Shown here: one piece after another, positions 28,294-37,687 of the stretch
How the letters are laid out: the number at the start of each line of letters is the position of its first letter
Position numbering within the stretch: the first letter of the stretch is position 1
Assembly: GCF_900104095.1 (NCBI RefSeq)
Contig: NZ_FNJO01000008.1
Span: 233,736-297,735 of the forward strand
Length of the DNA: 64,000 bases
Source: Ralstonia sp. 25mfcol4.1
GTDB taxonomy: Bacteria; Pseudomonadota; Gammaproteobacteria; Burkholderiales; Burkholderiaceae
Direction: 5' to 3'
Notes under the pieces: model-generated
Seen by the model: the letters and a program-made list of their open reading frames with translations, nothing else
Database searches by the model: none
Told to the model about the DNA's origin: nothing
Position numbers and translations under genes: made by a program

Positions 28294-29640
28294 ATGAAGA
28301 TTTGCAGACCGTTGTGGACGCAGGGGATTTTCATGACTCCCCAACATTTTCAACAACAGACCTTGTGGGAGCGTCATGTTGACGAACAGGTTGCACGAAT
28401 TTCCAGTCCTGAACCCTGGGGCGTTATCCGTGTCGAGCTCGACGACCAGGCCCTGGGCATCGACCGGCTCAGTCTTAACACGCTGACGGTGCGGATGCCC
28501 GATGGCACGCTTCTGGATACCGATACGGCAGATCTCCTGCCTTTGCCGCGCGACCTCGGTGTGGTGCCTGACAGCGCCGATAGCGTAGTCGTCACAATCG
28601 GCCTGCCTTTGTTTGATGCGCAAGGCAGTAACTGCGTCGAGGAAGGCGCCGCCCCCACGCGCCCGCGTCGTTTCCTGCGAGAGTACCGAGCCCTTCCAGA
28701 CCTGCTCGGCGACGGCCAGGAAGAGGTCAGCATCGAGAGGCACGCGCTTTCCCTGCTCTTTGATTTCGAGCTGGCTACGGATTTCGTTACCTGCCCGGTC
28801 GCACGTCTGGTCCGTACGACGCGAGGGCATTTCGAGGTCGATCACACCTTTGTGCCGCCGTGTCTGTTCCTGTCCGCCAGCAAGCAACTGACGGATCGTA
28901 TTCACCGGCTATCGGAGATTCTCGCGGCAAAGAGTGCGAGCCTGGCCGTACGTCGACGGGAACGCTCGGACCAGATTGCCGACTTCGCCGTGGCGGACGT
29001 GGCGTTGTTCTGGCTTTTGCACAGTGTCAATGGCAGTTGGCCAGAACTGGCGCGCCTTTCCGCGGCCCCACAGCAGCACCCGGAGCATCTCTATCGTGTA
29101 CTGGCCAGGCTGGCCGGTTCGCTGCTGACCTTCTCTACGACAGAAACGCTTGCCGCCATACCCGCCTACAATCACCGCGCGCCTGAAGCGGCATTCGCTA
29201 CGCTGGAAGTGTTGATTCGACGGTTGCTTGACTCGGTCATTCCGACGCGTGTAGTGCCGATTGCTCTGGAACGAGCGCGTCCGACGATCTGGATCGGCCG
29301 CCTCCACGACCAGCGTCTTGTTGAGGGTGCCGATTACTTTCTTTCCGTACAAGCAAACGTCCCTGCCCATACGCTGCTCGAGCAGATGCCCCGCCTATGC
29401 AAGGCCGGTGCGCCTGACGAAGTCGAACAGATTATCAATTCCGCCCTCCAGGGCATCCCGTTGCAGCCGTCGGCAAGACTGCCGCCTGCCATCCCCGTGC
29501 GAATCGAGAACCAGTACTTTGCGCTGGACAGTTCGCACCCTGCCTTCTCCCGGATGCTCGACGCGCGTGCATGCCAGTTCTACGTCCCGGCCTCGTTGCC
29601 GGATGTCTCCCTTGAGCTTTTTGCGGTGCTGCCGGCATGA
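28294..29640 (+). CDS. tssK: Type VI secretion baseplate adaptor TssK
   Basis: Trimeric adaptor (ImpJ/VasE) between baseplate and the membrane complex, 448 residues. The start at 28294 gives the classic N-terminus with PLWTQGIFMTPQHFQQQ; a frame open to 28207 adds 29 residues that look non-native and contains the hairpin. The middle has RSDQIADFAVADVALFWLLHSVN and the C-terminal domain ends with the QFYVP segment found in the family. Its stop overlaps the tssL start (ATGA), so the two are translationally coupled. Confidence 0.95.
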   Translation: MKICRPLWTQGIFMTPQHFQQQTLWERHVDEQVARISSPEPWGVIRVELDDQALGIDRLSLNTLTVRMPDGTLLDTDTADLLPLPRDLGVVPDSADSVVVTIGLPLFDAQGSNCVEEGAAPTRPRRFLREYRALPDLLGDGQEEVSIERHALSLLFDFELATDFVTCPVARLVRTTRGHFEVDHTFVPPCLFLSASKQLTDRIHRLSEILAAKSASLAVRRRERSDQIADFAVADVALFWLLHSVNGSWPELARLSAAPQQHPEHLYRVLARLAGSLLTFSTTETLAAIPAYNHRAPEAAFATLEVLIRRLLDSVIPTRVVPIALERARPTIWIGRLHDQRLVEGADYFLSVQANVPAHTLLEQMPRLCKAGAPDEVEQIINSALQGIPLQPSARLPPAIPVRIENQYFALDSSHPAFSRMLDARACQFYVPASLPDVSLELFAVLPA

Positions 29641-30287
29641 CAACATTGCCCACTGTTCTTCCATTGGCCTTGCGCGATACCGCGCTGACGGTGACCGAAC
29701 TCGCGCAGGGCGCAAGACCCGCGGACACGTTCGAATCGTTTCGTGCCACCTGTCTGGGCCACATTGCCGACCTGAAGGCAGAGTTCGAGGCAGCGGGACA
29801 GCCGTCGCCAGTCATTGCGGATGCCGCCTACGCGCTGTGCGCGCTGTTCGACGAGATCGCCCTGCGTCATCTTTCGGACGCGGCGCGTGAGGCTTGGGAG
29901 CGTGAACCACTTCAAGTCCGTGAGTTCCAGAGCTACGACGCAGGCGACGCCTTGATCGCGCGCATCGAACAGAGACTTGCGGAGCCGCAACCCGTCGTAC
30001 CCTTGCTGCTGGTTTTCTATACGGTCATGGGGCTTGGCTTCCGCGGGCGATTCGCCCTGGACGACAGCCCGTCCCGTGAGCAGCTGATCGGCGCGATCGA
30101 TGCGCAGTTGGAGCGAGCGGGATGGCGAAAGCATGTCGGCCCCATAGTCATCACTGCGGGCAAGGAACACCGCCGATGGAACATGCCGCCACTCGCCTGG
30201 GTAGCCGTTGCACTGGCGGCGGCAGGACTGATCTACATCGCGCTGGATCGCTGGCTGGATTCCTCCATCGCCAGGCTGTCTGCTTGA
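29637..30287 (+). CDS. tssL: Type VI secretion protein TssL (DotU family), short form
   Basis: Inner-membrane protein of 216 residues, with a cytoplasmic helical domain and a single C-terminal membrane segment near residues 185-204 (LAWVAVALAAAGLIYIAL). Typical DotU sequence is present: AAYALCALFDEIALRH and a VFYTVMGLGFRGRF loop. It has no peptidoglycan-binding extension, unlike extended TssL versions. It binds TssM and TssK. The next gene, one base downstream, encodes an OmpA-domain protein that could supply peptidoglycan binding. Confidence 0.95.
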   Translation: MTTLPTVLPLALRDTALTVTELAQGARPADTFESFRATCLGHIADLKAEFEAAGQPSPVIADAAYALCALFDEIALRHLSDAAREAWEREPLQVREFQSYDAGDALIARIEQRLAEPQPVVPLLLVFYTVMGLGFRGRFALDDSPSREQLIGAIDAQLERAGWRKHVGPIVITAGKEHRRWNMPPLAWVAVALAAAGLIYIALDRWLDSSIARLSA

Positions 30288-30288
30288 G

Positions 30289-32013
30289 ATGCCGATTGTG
30301 AAAGGCTATCCCTATCGCGCTGTTGCCAGTTGGGTGATGCTGCTTGCGCTGGCATGGCTGGCGTTCTGGTCTCCATGGTCTGATACCTGGAACGTGTTTC
30401 TCGGTCTCGCCGCAGTCCTGGCCGCGGTGGCTATGTGCTGGTGGTCCCGCCATCTGCGCACCCGAGAGGCACCATCACGGGACACATTGCAATCCATCGC
30501 GGCATCCCTTGATGGCTTGCCCAGCCATATCCGTCGCACTGTTCCGCTGGTTCTGACGCTAGGCGACTCCGCATTGGCGTCGACCTTCGGAGACGATCCG
30601 ATCCGGATCACCGGCAATGCCGTCTGGGTGCGCGTCGAAAATGCAACCGGCCTGGCCGAGTCGGCTGTCGCGCTCCGGCATTGGCGTGACGGCCAAGGGC
30701 CGGATGCCGTCGCATGCCTGGTGGCCGCCGACCATCATCCCGACTACCCGGAGTTGTCCGGCTATCTGCGACGCTGGCATGCCGTCATTGCCGAGGCCGG
30801 ACGCGCGCTAGGCTACCCGTTGCCGGTCTGCCTTGCCATCTATGCAGCGGAAGCCGGCGGACCACCCGACGAGTGTCCATGGTTTGGGGTGTCGGGGCGT
30901 GACATTGAGGACGGCGACACGCTGTGCGAAATCCTGTCCACGGGGCTGACGGCATACGCCCAGGTCGCGACGGCGTTGGACCGCGAGCAGCGCATGCATC
31001 GCGCCGCGCGCCTCGGCGCCGTCGCCCAATGGGCCGCCGACGTGATGTTGCCAGTCGTGCGCGAAGGCGCCGATTCCGGCTCGCACTTCAGTCCATTGAG
31101 GATGACGGCTTTCGGCGTTACGGCGGTATCGGGATCCCAGGGAGTGGCCTCGCATTTCGGCAAATTCACTTCACAACGGACCGGACTGGTATCCACCGCT
31201 CGCACCGCGCCACAGGCGGCCTACCCTCTGCCGGCGCCGCTGCTGGCCGGCATCCCGATCCAGCGGCCTCAACCTGTCCTGCCTCGCGCCGTGGCGCACG
31301 CCTTTGTTTGGCTGATGCTTGCCTTCTGCGCGGCCGCAGCCGCTTCGGCTTGGCAGAATCGGGCGCTGGTGGCGCGCGTGACCGAGGACATGTCCCGATA
31401 TCGCCAGTTGGACCCGAAACATGACGCCACCCGGGTCGACGCCTTGCAGACGCTCAAGCGCCACCGCGACGTACTTGAAGGCTACCAGGTCCATGGCGTG
31501 CCACCCCGACTCGGGTTCGGCTTTTACCGTGGTACGCCTTTGCTGTCGCCGATCCACGCGTTGATTGCCGCCTACAGTCCGCCGGCGGCGGCGCCATCAA
31601 CAATCGAACTCGATAGCCTGTCGCTGTTTCAAAGCGGCTCCGCCACGTTGAGTCCTGGTGCCAATCGCGCGCTGGTCGCGGCAGTGGCAATAATCCAGGC
31701 ACATCCCGACAAACGCGTGCTCGTCGCGGGCCACACAGATTCCATCGGCAACGCCGGATCGAACCTGCGGCTATCGGAAGCCCGGGCGGCATCGGTTCGT
31801 GACTGGCTGTCCGATGCCGCGGGACTGCCCGTGACCCACTTTGCCATCCAAGGCTACGGTGATAGCCGGCCCAAGGCTTCCAACGACTCCGCCGCCGGAC
31901 GGGCGGCGAACCGTCGCGTAGAAATCACACTTGTCACAGACTGTCGCGAAATAGCGCGCGGCAGTTCTGCAATCCCTGGCCTTCCGGCCTGTTCATTCCA
32001 ACAAAAGGAGTAG
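30289..32013 (+). CDS. OmpA-domain T6SS accessory protein with TssM-like N-terminal half
   Basis: A 574-residue protein, starting one base after tssL. Membrane segments are predicted near 10-28, 34-52 and 333-355. Residues ~440-550 form an OmpA/MotB peptidoglycan-binding domain (GHTDSIG with D484, NLRLSEARA, and NRRVEI). The N-terminal topology (two TMs, ~280 cytoplasmic residues, third TM) and the stretch after TM3 with RLGFGFYRGTPLL closely resemble the front of IcmF/TssM proteins. I therefore read it as a shortened TssM-like platform joined to a cell-wall anchor. It would hold the membrane complex to peptidoglycan, a job done by TagL or extended TssL elsewhere. This role is inferred. Confidence 0.85.
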   Translation: MPIVKGYPYRAVASWVMLLALAWLAFWSPWSDTWNVFLGLAAVLAAVAMCWWSRHLRTREAPSRDTLQSIAASLDGLPSHIRRTVPLVLTLGDSALASTFGDDPIRITGNAVWVRVENATGLAESAVALRHWRDGQGPDAVACLVAADHHPDYPELSGYLRRWHAVIAEAGRALGYPLPVCLAIYAAEAGGPPDECPWFGVSGRDIEDGDTLCEILSTGLTAYAQVATALDREQRMHRAARLGAVAQWAADVMLPVVREGADSGSHFSPLRMTAFGVTAVSGSQGVASHFGKFTSQRTGLVSTARTAPQAAYPLPAPLLAGIPIQRPQPVLPRAVAHAFVWLMLAFCAAAAASAWQNRALVARVTEDMSRYRQLDPKHDATRVDALQTLKRHRDVLEGYQVHGVPPRLGFGFYRGTPLLSPIHALIAAYSPPAAAPSTIELDSLSLFQSGSATLSPGANRALVAAVAIIQAHPDKRVLVAGHTDSIGNAGSNLRLSEARAASVRDWLSDAAGLPVTHFAIQGYGDSRPKASNDSAAGRAANRRVEITLVTDCREIARGSSAIPGLPACSFQQKE

Positions 32014-32015
32014 CA

Positions 32016-32501
32016 ATGGCAATTCCCGCATATATGTGGATCAAGGACGACGGCGGCGCCGACATCAAAGGCTCCGTGACGGTATCTGGCCGGGAAGGCA
32101 GCGTCGAAATCGTCGCCTTCGAGCATGGCGTCCATATCCCGACCGACTCGAATACGGGAAAGCTGACCGGCACGCGCGTCCACCGCCCCATTCAGTTCAC
32201 CAAGGAGACCGACGCGGCCACGCCCTATCTTTACAAGGCCGTCACGAGTGGGCAGACGCTGAAGTCGATCGAAATCAAGTGGTACCGCATCGACGACGCC
32301 GGCAAGGAAAAGGAGTACTTCAACACGACGCTCGAAAGCGTGAAGGTGGTCGGCGTCACGCCGAAGATGCTCGACATCAAAAACCCCGCATTCGAAAAGC
32401 ACAACCACCTCGAGGAGATCGAACTGCGCTACGAGAAGATCACCTGGTCGTACAAGGACGGCAACATCATCCACGCCGACAGCTGGAATGAACGTGCCTG
32501 A
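32016..32501 (+). CDS. hcp: Type VI secretion tube protein Hcp (TssD)
   Basis: Tube-forming, secreted hexameric protein of 161 residues, with a very strong AAGGAG site. The N-terminus MAIPAYMWIKDDGGADIKGSV and the HRPIQFTKETDAATPYLYKAVTSG core are typical of Hcp1-type proteins, and the end YKDGNIIHADSWNERA is the family's usual C-terminus. Hcp rings stack inside the sheath and carry effectors. An intrinsic terminator follows directly, so hcp can be made in excess of clpV and tssE. Confidence 0.96.
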   Translation: MAIPAYMWIKDDGGADIKGSVTVSGREGSVEIVAFEHGVHIPTDSNTGKLTGTRVHRPIQFTKETDAATPYLYKAVTSGQTLKSIEIKWYRIDDAGKEKEYFNTTLESVKVVGVTPKMLDIKNPAFEKHNHLEEIELRYEKITWSYKDGNIIHADSWNERA

Positions 32502-32519
32502 CGCCTGCGCGTGACGGTT

Positions 32520-32545
32520 GGCCGGTGCCGCGCACCGGCCATTTT
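32520..32545 (+). terminator. Intrinsic terminator after hcp
   Basis: A perfect 9-bp GC-rich stem (32520-32528 with 32532-32540), 3-base loop, followed by ATTTT. It lies between hcp and clpV and probably reduces read-through into clpV. Confidence 0.75.
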
Positions 32546-32577
32546 CCGCCTCGACCTGACACACCACGATACGCGAC

Positions 32578-35229
32578 ATGACCTCCCGCGACTACTCACC
32601 GTTCTTGCGCCGCCTTGACGAACCCAGCGCCCAGGCGCTGACAGAAGCCGCCTGCCTGTGTGAAACACGATCACATCGCAATATCGAAGTCGAACACTGG
32701 CTGATCGCACTGCTCGAACCCGGCGACAACGATCTGCCGAGGGTGCTGCGTCGCCACGATGTCAATGTAGACGCCATCCGAAACGGTCTGCTGGACTATA
32801 TAGAACGCCTGCCGTGCGACCTCCGTGGCAAGCCTGGCGTGTCAGCGCGTCTTGGTCGATGGATGGAAGCAGCCTGGCTTCGGGCATCGCTGGACGGATC
32901 GTCATTGCTCGGGACAATTCATCTCCTGTCCGCCCTTTCGGAGCATCCCAGCCTGTTGCGCGCGCCCGACGCCTGGCCCTTGCTGACCGCCCCGATCGCG
33001 CATATCGACAACTGCCTGCCCAAGCCGCCCGCGTCCGCCGCCAGCACCGAGGATGTCACGCAGGGCGCGTCGGCCGTGGACCATCCTGGGCAGCAAGAAG
33101 CGCTGGCCCGCTTCACCATGGACCTGACCCGCAAAGCGCGTGACGGGCAAATCGACCCTGTGTTCGGCCGCGATGCGGAAATCCGCCTGATGATTGAAAT
33201 CCTGGCGCGCCGCCGTAAGAACAATCCGATTCTGGTGGGCGAACCAGGTGTCGGCAAGACAGCCCTTGTCGAAGGTCTGGCGCTCAGGATCGCCAACGGC
33301 GATGTGCCCGCCGCGATCCGCGATGTCGCCGTGCTTGCCCTGGATCTGGGCCTGTTGCAGGCCGGCGCAGGCGTCAAAGGCGAGTTCGAACAGCGGCTCA
33401 GGAGTGTCATCGACGCCGTGCAGCAGTCCGCCACACCGATCCTGCTGTTTATCGATGAGGCGCACACGCTAATCGGTGCGGGCAACAACGCCGGTGCCGC
33501 CGATGCCGCCAATCTTCTCAAGCCCGCCCTGGCGCGCGGCGAACTCCGGACCATCGCCGCCACCACGTGGTCCGAGTACAAGCAGTACTTCGAACGCGAT
33601 GCGGCACTGGAGCGGCGCTTCCAGATGGTCAAGGTCGACGAGCCCGATGACGACAATGCCTGCGTGATGCTGCGCGGTCTCAAGGACCGATATGCGCGCC
33701 ACCACGGCGTACATATCACCGACGCCGCCGTAGGCGCGGCGGTTCGGCTGTCGCGCCGTTATCTAAGCGGGCGGCAACTGCCGGACAAGGCTGTCGACCT
33801 GATCGATACGGCCGCGGCTCGGGTACGCATGAGCCAGCAATCCACGCCAGCCGCACTTCTGGCGTGCGGCGCCGAACGGTCGTCTCTTGAGGTCGAACTT
33901 GCCGCGCTGCACGACGATCACGCCATGACTGGCAGCCGAGACGTGGCGCGGCTGGCATCGATCGACGCCCGCCTGGCAGAACTGGACAGCCTGAAGGCGA
34001 AGCTCGACGACGCCTACACCGGGCAACGGCTTGCAGCGGATGCCTTGACGACCCTCCGCGAGCAGTGGCGCGTCGCCCGCGGTACGTCGGCACGCAGCCA
34101 GCTGACGTCGGCCATGCAGGCGGCGCGCGCTACGCTCGTACAGGACAAAAACAAGCCCTTGATTCACGCTGAAGTCGACGAACACGCCATCGCCCAGGTC
34201 ATCGCCGACTGGACTGGAGTGCCGATGGATACCTTGCTATCCGGAGAAGGGGCAACCTTGCTCGATATCGAAGCCCGCCTGGGCGCCATCGTGGTCGGCC
34301 AGCACGAGGCGCTCGCCGCGCTGGGCAAGAGCCTGCGAGCCGCCAAGGCGGGCCTGCGCTCGGAAACGTCGCCCCTTGGCGTATTCCTGCTGGTCGGGCC
34401 TTCCGGCGTCGGCAAGACCGAGACCGCGCGGGCCCTGGCCGACCTGATGTTCGCCGGCGAGCGATCGTTGATCACCATCAACCTGTCTGAATATCAGGAG
34501 GCCCACACCGTTTCGCAATTGAAAGGGTCGCCGCCCGGCTATGTTGGCTACGGTGAAGGCGGCGTGCTGACGGAGGCCGTCCGTCAGCGGCCCTATAGCG
34601 TGATCCTGCTCGACGAAGTCGAAAAGGCCCACCGAGATGTGTTGACCCTGTTCTATCAGGTCTTTGATCGCGGATGCATGCGCGACGGCGAGGGTCGGGA
34701 AATCGACTTCCGCAACACCGTCATCATCATGACCTCGAACCTGGGCAGCGACGATATCCTCGCCGCCACGCAAACCTGCAGCGAAACGGGCAGCGAGCCC
34801 GACGGCGCCGCGCTGTTGGCACTTCTACGTCCGGTGCTGGTCCGGCATTTCCAGCCAGCGTTGCTGGCGCGATTTCAGACCATCGTATTTCGGCCGCTTT
34901 CCGCAGAAGCCATGGCATCGATTGTTCGAATGAAGCTCGACAAGGTAGCGCGGCGCGTCGAGCAGCGGTTTGGCGTGCCGCTGCACTGCGACGAAGGGGT
35001 GGCAAAGGAACTGGTGCGGGCGTGCCTGCTGCCCGATTCGGGGGCGCGCAACATCGACAGCCTGCTGGATCAGCAGATTCTGCCCGTCCTCGCGCGCGAG
35101 TTGTTGATGCACGGGGATACGTGCCAGAGTGTGCGAGCGGTTCGACTGTCGTTTTCCGAGGAAGATGGCATTGGCATCGCCTTCGACACATCAGAAACCG
35201 CCCCTTCCACGACTGGCACCCCCGCATGA
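32578..35229 (+). CDS. clpV: Type VI secretion AAA+ ATPase ClpV (TssH)
   Basis: Hexameric Hsp100/ClpB-type unfoldase of 883 residues that recycles the contracted TssBC sheath. An N-terminal helical domain (to about 150) is followed by AAA-1 with Walker A GEPGVGKTALVEG and Walker B LLFIDEAHTLIG, then a coiled middle domain and AAA-2 with GPSGVGKTETARAL and VILLDEVEKAH. The C-terminal D2-small domain is complete. Its stop overlaps the tssE start (ATGA). Confidence 0.97.
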   Translation: MTSRDYSPFLRRLDEPSAQALTEAACLCETRSHRNIEVEHWLIALLEPGDNDLPRVLRRHDVNVDAIRNGLLDYIERLPCDLRGKPGVSARLGRWMEAAWLRASLDGSSLLGTIHLLSALSEHPSLLRAPDAWPLLTAPIAHIDNCLPKPPASAASTEDVTQGASAVDHPGQQEALARFTMDLTRKARDGQIDPVFGRDAEIRLMIEILARRRKNNPILVGEPGVGKTALVEGLALRIANGDVPAAIRDVAVLALDLGLLQAGAGVKGEFEQRLRSVIDAVQQSATPILLFIDEAHTLIGAGNNAGAADAANLLKPALARGELRTIAATTWSEYKQYFERDAALERRFQMVKVDEPDDDNACVMLRGLKDRYARHHGVHITDAAVGAAVRLSRRYLSGRQLPDKAVDLIDTAAARVRMSQQSTPAALLACGAERSSLEVELAALHDDHAMTGSRDVARLASIDARLAELDSLKAKLDDAYTGQRLAADALTTLREQWRVARGTSARSQLTSAMQAARATLVQDKNKPLIHAEVDEHAIAQVIADWTGVPMDTLLSGEGATLLDIEARLGAIVVGQHEALAALGKSLRAAKAGLRSETSPLGVFLLVGPSGVGKTETARALADLMFAGERSLITINLSEYQEAHTVSQLKGSPPGYVGYGEGGVLTEAVRQRPYSVILLDEVEKAHRDVLTLFYQVFDRGCMRDGEGREIDFRNTVIIMTSNLGSDDILAATQTCSETGSEPDGAALLALLRPVLVRHFQPALLARFQTIVFRPLSAEAMASIVRMKLDKVARRVEQRFGVPLHCDEGVAKELVRACLLPDSGARNIDSLLDQQILPVLARELLMHGDTCQSVRAVRLSFSEEDGIGIAFDTSETAPSTTGTPA

Positions 35230-35654
35230 CCCACGGCGGACCTGGCCTCTTCGAGGCCATCACCGGCTTCTTCGCGAATGGCGTCGCCATTGAGGAACTT
35301 GATCCGGCCACCCAGACTTTTCTGTCGGTACAGGACAACATCCAGCGCATTCTCAATAGCCGGCGCGGCTGCCTGGCCCACCTGCCGGACTACGGTCTGG
35401 GCGATCTATCGCTGATCTACCGCCACCTGCCCGCCTCGGCACACATTCTCAAGCGGGAGATCGAGACAACGCTGCTGCGCTATGAGCCACGGCTGAAGTC
35501 CATCGACATTGCCCTCGAAGTACCCGAATCCGGCATGTTGCTGAGTTTTGTGATGACGTGCCAACTGCAGAAGACGGGGTTGGTGCGCTATGGGACGCAT
35601 TTCATGCCTGATGGTAAAACTCGACTCACGCTTCTAAAGGCTTCCCCGGATTGA
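35226..35654 (+). CDS. tssE: Type VI secretion baseplate protein TssE (gp25-like)
   Basis: Small gp25-like baseplate wedge protein of 142 residues, which nucleates sheath assembly. It overlaps clpV by four bases. The hallmark arrangement is visible: VQDNIQRILNSRRG, then LPDYGLGDLS, and a later REIETTLLRYEPRL helix whose Glu-rich front (the EPR motif) is needed for TssE function. It is the last gene of the plus T6SS arm. Confidence 0.95.
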   Translation: MTHGGPGLFEAITGFFANGVAIEELDPATQTFLSVQDNIQRILNSRRGCLAHLPDYGLGDLSLIYRHLPASAHILKREIETTLLRYEPRLKSIDIALEVPESGMLLSFVMTCQLQKTGLVRYGTHFMPDGKTRLTLLKASPD

Positions 35655-35827
35655 AGGGCCGTGGACGGCGGCTCCTGCGCATGGCCATGGAAAAAAAAGA
35701 GCCCGATTGACACGCCGGCCGATATCGATGACGAACTCTTAGTCGGCATTGGACCGTACTATGGATTCGCAGATCCGTAGGCAACCCGCGACACCGGGTT
35801 CGATGTCCGAATCTCCTCAATTACCGT

Positions 35828-36655
35828 CTACTTCAACATAAACGCCATCGCCGAACAGCAATTCAGCATCCGCACTGCCGCCTGTACCGTCGGTGCCGTG
35901 AACGAGAGTGTTACGCCGTCCACGCGTTCGAAAGTGGGCCATTGGCAGAAGAGGTCCGCGTGCGCGGCGGTCTGGGTCTGCAGGCGGCATGTCACCGGGC
36001 CGGATAGTTCGAAGCAGCGGGCTTCGGGGTGGCCAATGGCCTGGCGGGTGACGGCTTCGGAGGCCTGGGCGATAGCTTCGCGGGCGGCGGCGGGGGACAG
36101 CGTCGTGCCGCTGCCCTGCCCGCCGGCCGTCTTGGTCTGCACGTAGCGCACCCAGGGCATCAGCGGTTGGGTTTCGGCGATGAAGACGTCGTCGCCGCTG
36201 GCCATCAGCACGGGGACGTCGAATTCGCCGGCCAATGCGGCGTAGATGCCCGCCTCGCCGAGTTCCAGCCCGTTGAACCAGACGCGCGCGAACGCGCCGC
36301 TATTGATCGTGTGGGCCAGTACGCCACGGCTCTGGGCGCGGCCGTGGTAGCCGATCATGAACACGCCGTCGCAGTCCTGCTCGACGCCGGCCATCATGCT
36401 CAGGTAGCGCGGCTTGCCCAGCACCAGTTGCGCGCGCGGGTCGATCTGATCGGGCAGCAGATTCCGGAAGCCGCCGTGCGAATCGTTGACCAGGACTTCG
36501 GTGGCGCCGCCGGCGAACGCGCCCTGCACGGCGGCATTGGCTTCGGCGGTCATCCAGGCGCGGGCGCGCTCGTATTCGCCATTGCCGGCACGCGTCTGTT
36601 CGGCGTGGAAAACACCGGCCACGCCTTCGATATCAGCGGAAATCAGGATCTTCAT
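35828..36655 (-). CDS. M55 family D-aminopeptidase (DppA-like)
   Basis: Zinc-dependent D-aminopeptidase of 275 residues, similar in length to Bacillus DppA (274). Metal ligands fall at the published positions: D8 and E10 in ISADIEG, H60 in NDSHGG, H104 in IGYHGRA, plus a Glu near 134. These enzymes release N-terminal D-amino acids, notably D-Ala, from small peptides and form a decameric chamber. It is the last gene of the peptide import operon, 11 bases after the P1 peptidase, which suggests that imported peptides include D-amino acids from cell wall. Confidence 0.9.
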   Translation of the reverse strand: MKILISADIEGVAGVFHAEQTRAGNGEYERARAWMTAEANAAVQGAFAGGATEVLVNDSHGGFRNLLPDQIDPRAQLVLGKPRYLSMMAGVEQDCDGVFMIGYHGRAQSRGVLAHTINSGAFARVWFNGLELGEAGIYAALAGEFDVPVLMASGDDVFIAETQPLMPWVRYVQTKTAGGQGSGTTLSPAAAREAIAQASEAVTRQAIGHPEARCFELSGPVTCRLQTQTAAHADLFCQWPTFERVDGVTLSFTAPTVQAAVRMLNCCSAMAFMLK

Positions 36656-36666
36656 GAGTTCGGGCT

Positions 36667-37683
36667 TTACAGCAGGTCTTGCAGCAGCTCACGCAGCGCG
36701 CGGCGGATGTGGCCGTTACGGCCTTGAACGGATTCGGCGTGCCACAGCGCGTGGACGATGGCCTGTTCAACGCTGTCGGCCGCGGCGCGGAACAGCGGGT
36801 CCAGTTTCGATTCGTGGATCATCGTCACGGCCGGCATCGGCGCATCGGCCAGGTGCGGCACCGTATAGGCCGTCGAGAAGGCCAGTGCGATATCGCCCGA
36901 GCCATGGCCGTAGATCGAACCCGTCCGCGCCAGACCCGTGCCGGCGCGCATCGACAGGCGGCGCAGCTGGCGCGCGTCCAGCGGGGCGTCTGTCGCCACG
37001 ATCATGATGATCGAGCCCTTCTCCGGTTCCGCCAGCGGCTTCAGGCGGGCGTTGAGTTCGGCGCCCAGCGCGCGGCCGGCCAGGATCAGCGATTCGGGAG
37101 TGCCGAAGTTCGACAGTACCAGCGCTCCGACCGTATAGCCGCCAGCCACGCGCGATGCCGTGCCGATGCCGCCCTTCGCACCGAACGACGACATGCCGCG
37201 CCCGGCGCCGACAGCGCCTTGTGCGACGTCCGCGCCCGCCGCGGCCAGCGCCGCGTCGTAGTGCTGGCCCTGCACGGCCATCGCCTGGATGTCGTTCAGA
37301 TAGCCGTCATTGCACTCGAATACCAGCGGATTGACGGTGGGCCACTTGCGCCCGATCTCCGGATTTGACGCAATCGCTTGCCGGATCTGCGCCTGCGCCA
37401 AAGTGCCAACCGAGAACGTGTTGGTCAACGCGATGGGCGTCTCCAGCACGCCGAGTTCGTCCACCTGTACCAGTCCGATGCTCTTGCCGAAGCCATTGAA
37501 GACGGTGGCGGCAGCGGGCACCTTGTCGGTGTAGACATTCCCCGCGTGCGGGCGGATCACGGTCGCGCCGGTCTGGCAGGCGCCGTCGGCCAACGTGCAG
37601 TGGCCGACCGAGACGCCGGCCACATCGGTAATGGCATTGCGCGGGCCGGCCGGCAGGCTGCCGACGATGGGAGCGTTGGCCAT
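36667..37683 (-). CDS. P1 family aminopeptidase (DmpA/BapA-type, Ntn fold)
   Basis: Self-processing N-terminal nucleophile peptidase of 338 residues. The start at 37683 lies just after the gsiD stop; the frame extends to 37737 without support. The predicted cleavage and nucleophile site is the Gly-Ser in EKGSIIMIVATDAPL, making Ser224 the N-terminus of the small chain. Further conserved segments are NAITDVAGVSVGH, FNGFGKSIGL and GAGRGMSSFGAKGGIG. Relatives cleave L-aminopeptides, D-aminopeptides and amides (DmpA) or beta-amino-acid peptides (BapA). It is in an import operon with an isoaspartyl peptidase, which fits unusual peptide bonds as substrates. Confidence 0.9.
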   Translation of the reverse strand: MANAPIVGSLPAGPRNAITDVAGVSVGHCTLADGACQTGATVIRPHAGNVYTDKVPAAATVFNGFGKSIGLVQVDELGVLETPIALTNTFSVGTLAQAQIRQAIASNPEIGRKWPTVNPLVFECNDGYLNDIQAMAVQGQHYDAALAAAGADVAQGAVGAGRGMSSFGAKGGIGTASRVAGGYTVGALVLSNFGTPESLILAGRALGAELNARLKPLAEPEKGSIIMIVATDAPLDARQLRRLSMRAGTGLARTGSIYGHGSGDIALAFSTAYTVPHLADAPMPAVTMIHESKLDPLFRAAADSVEQAIVHALWHAESVQGRNGHIRRALRELLQDLL

Positions 37684-37687
37684 GGAA

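Noticed and set aside
35661..35780. 39-residue GTG-started ORF after tssE (contains a KKK stretch and an acidic tail)
   Set aside because: No ribosome binding site and no recognisable homologue; could be a gene remnant but cannot be supported.
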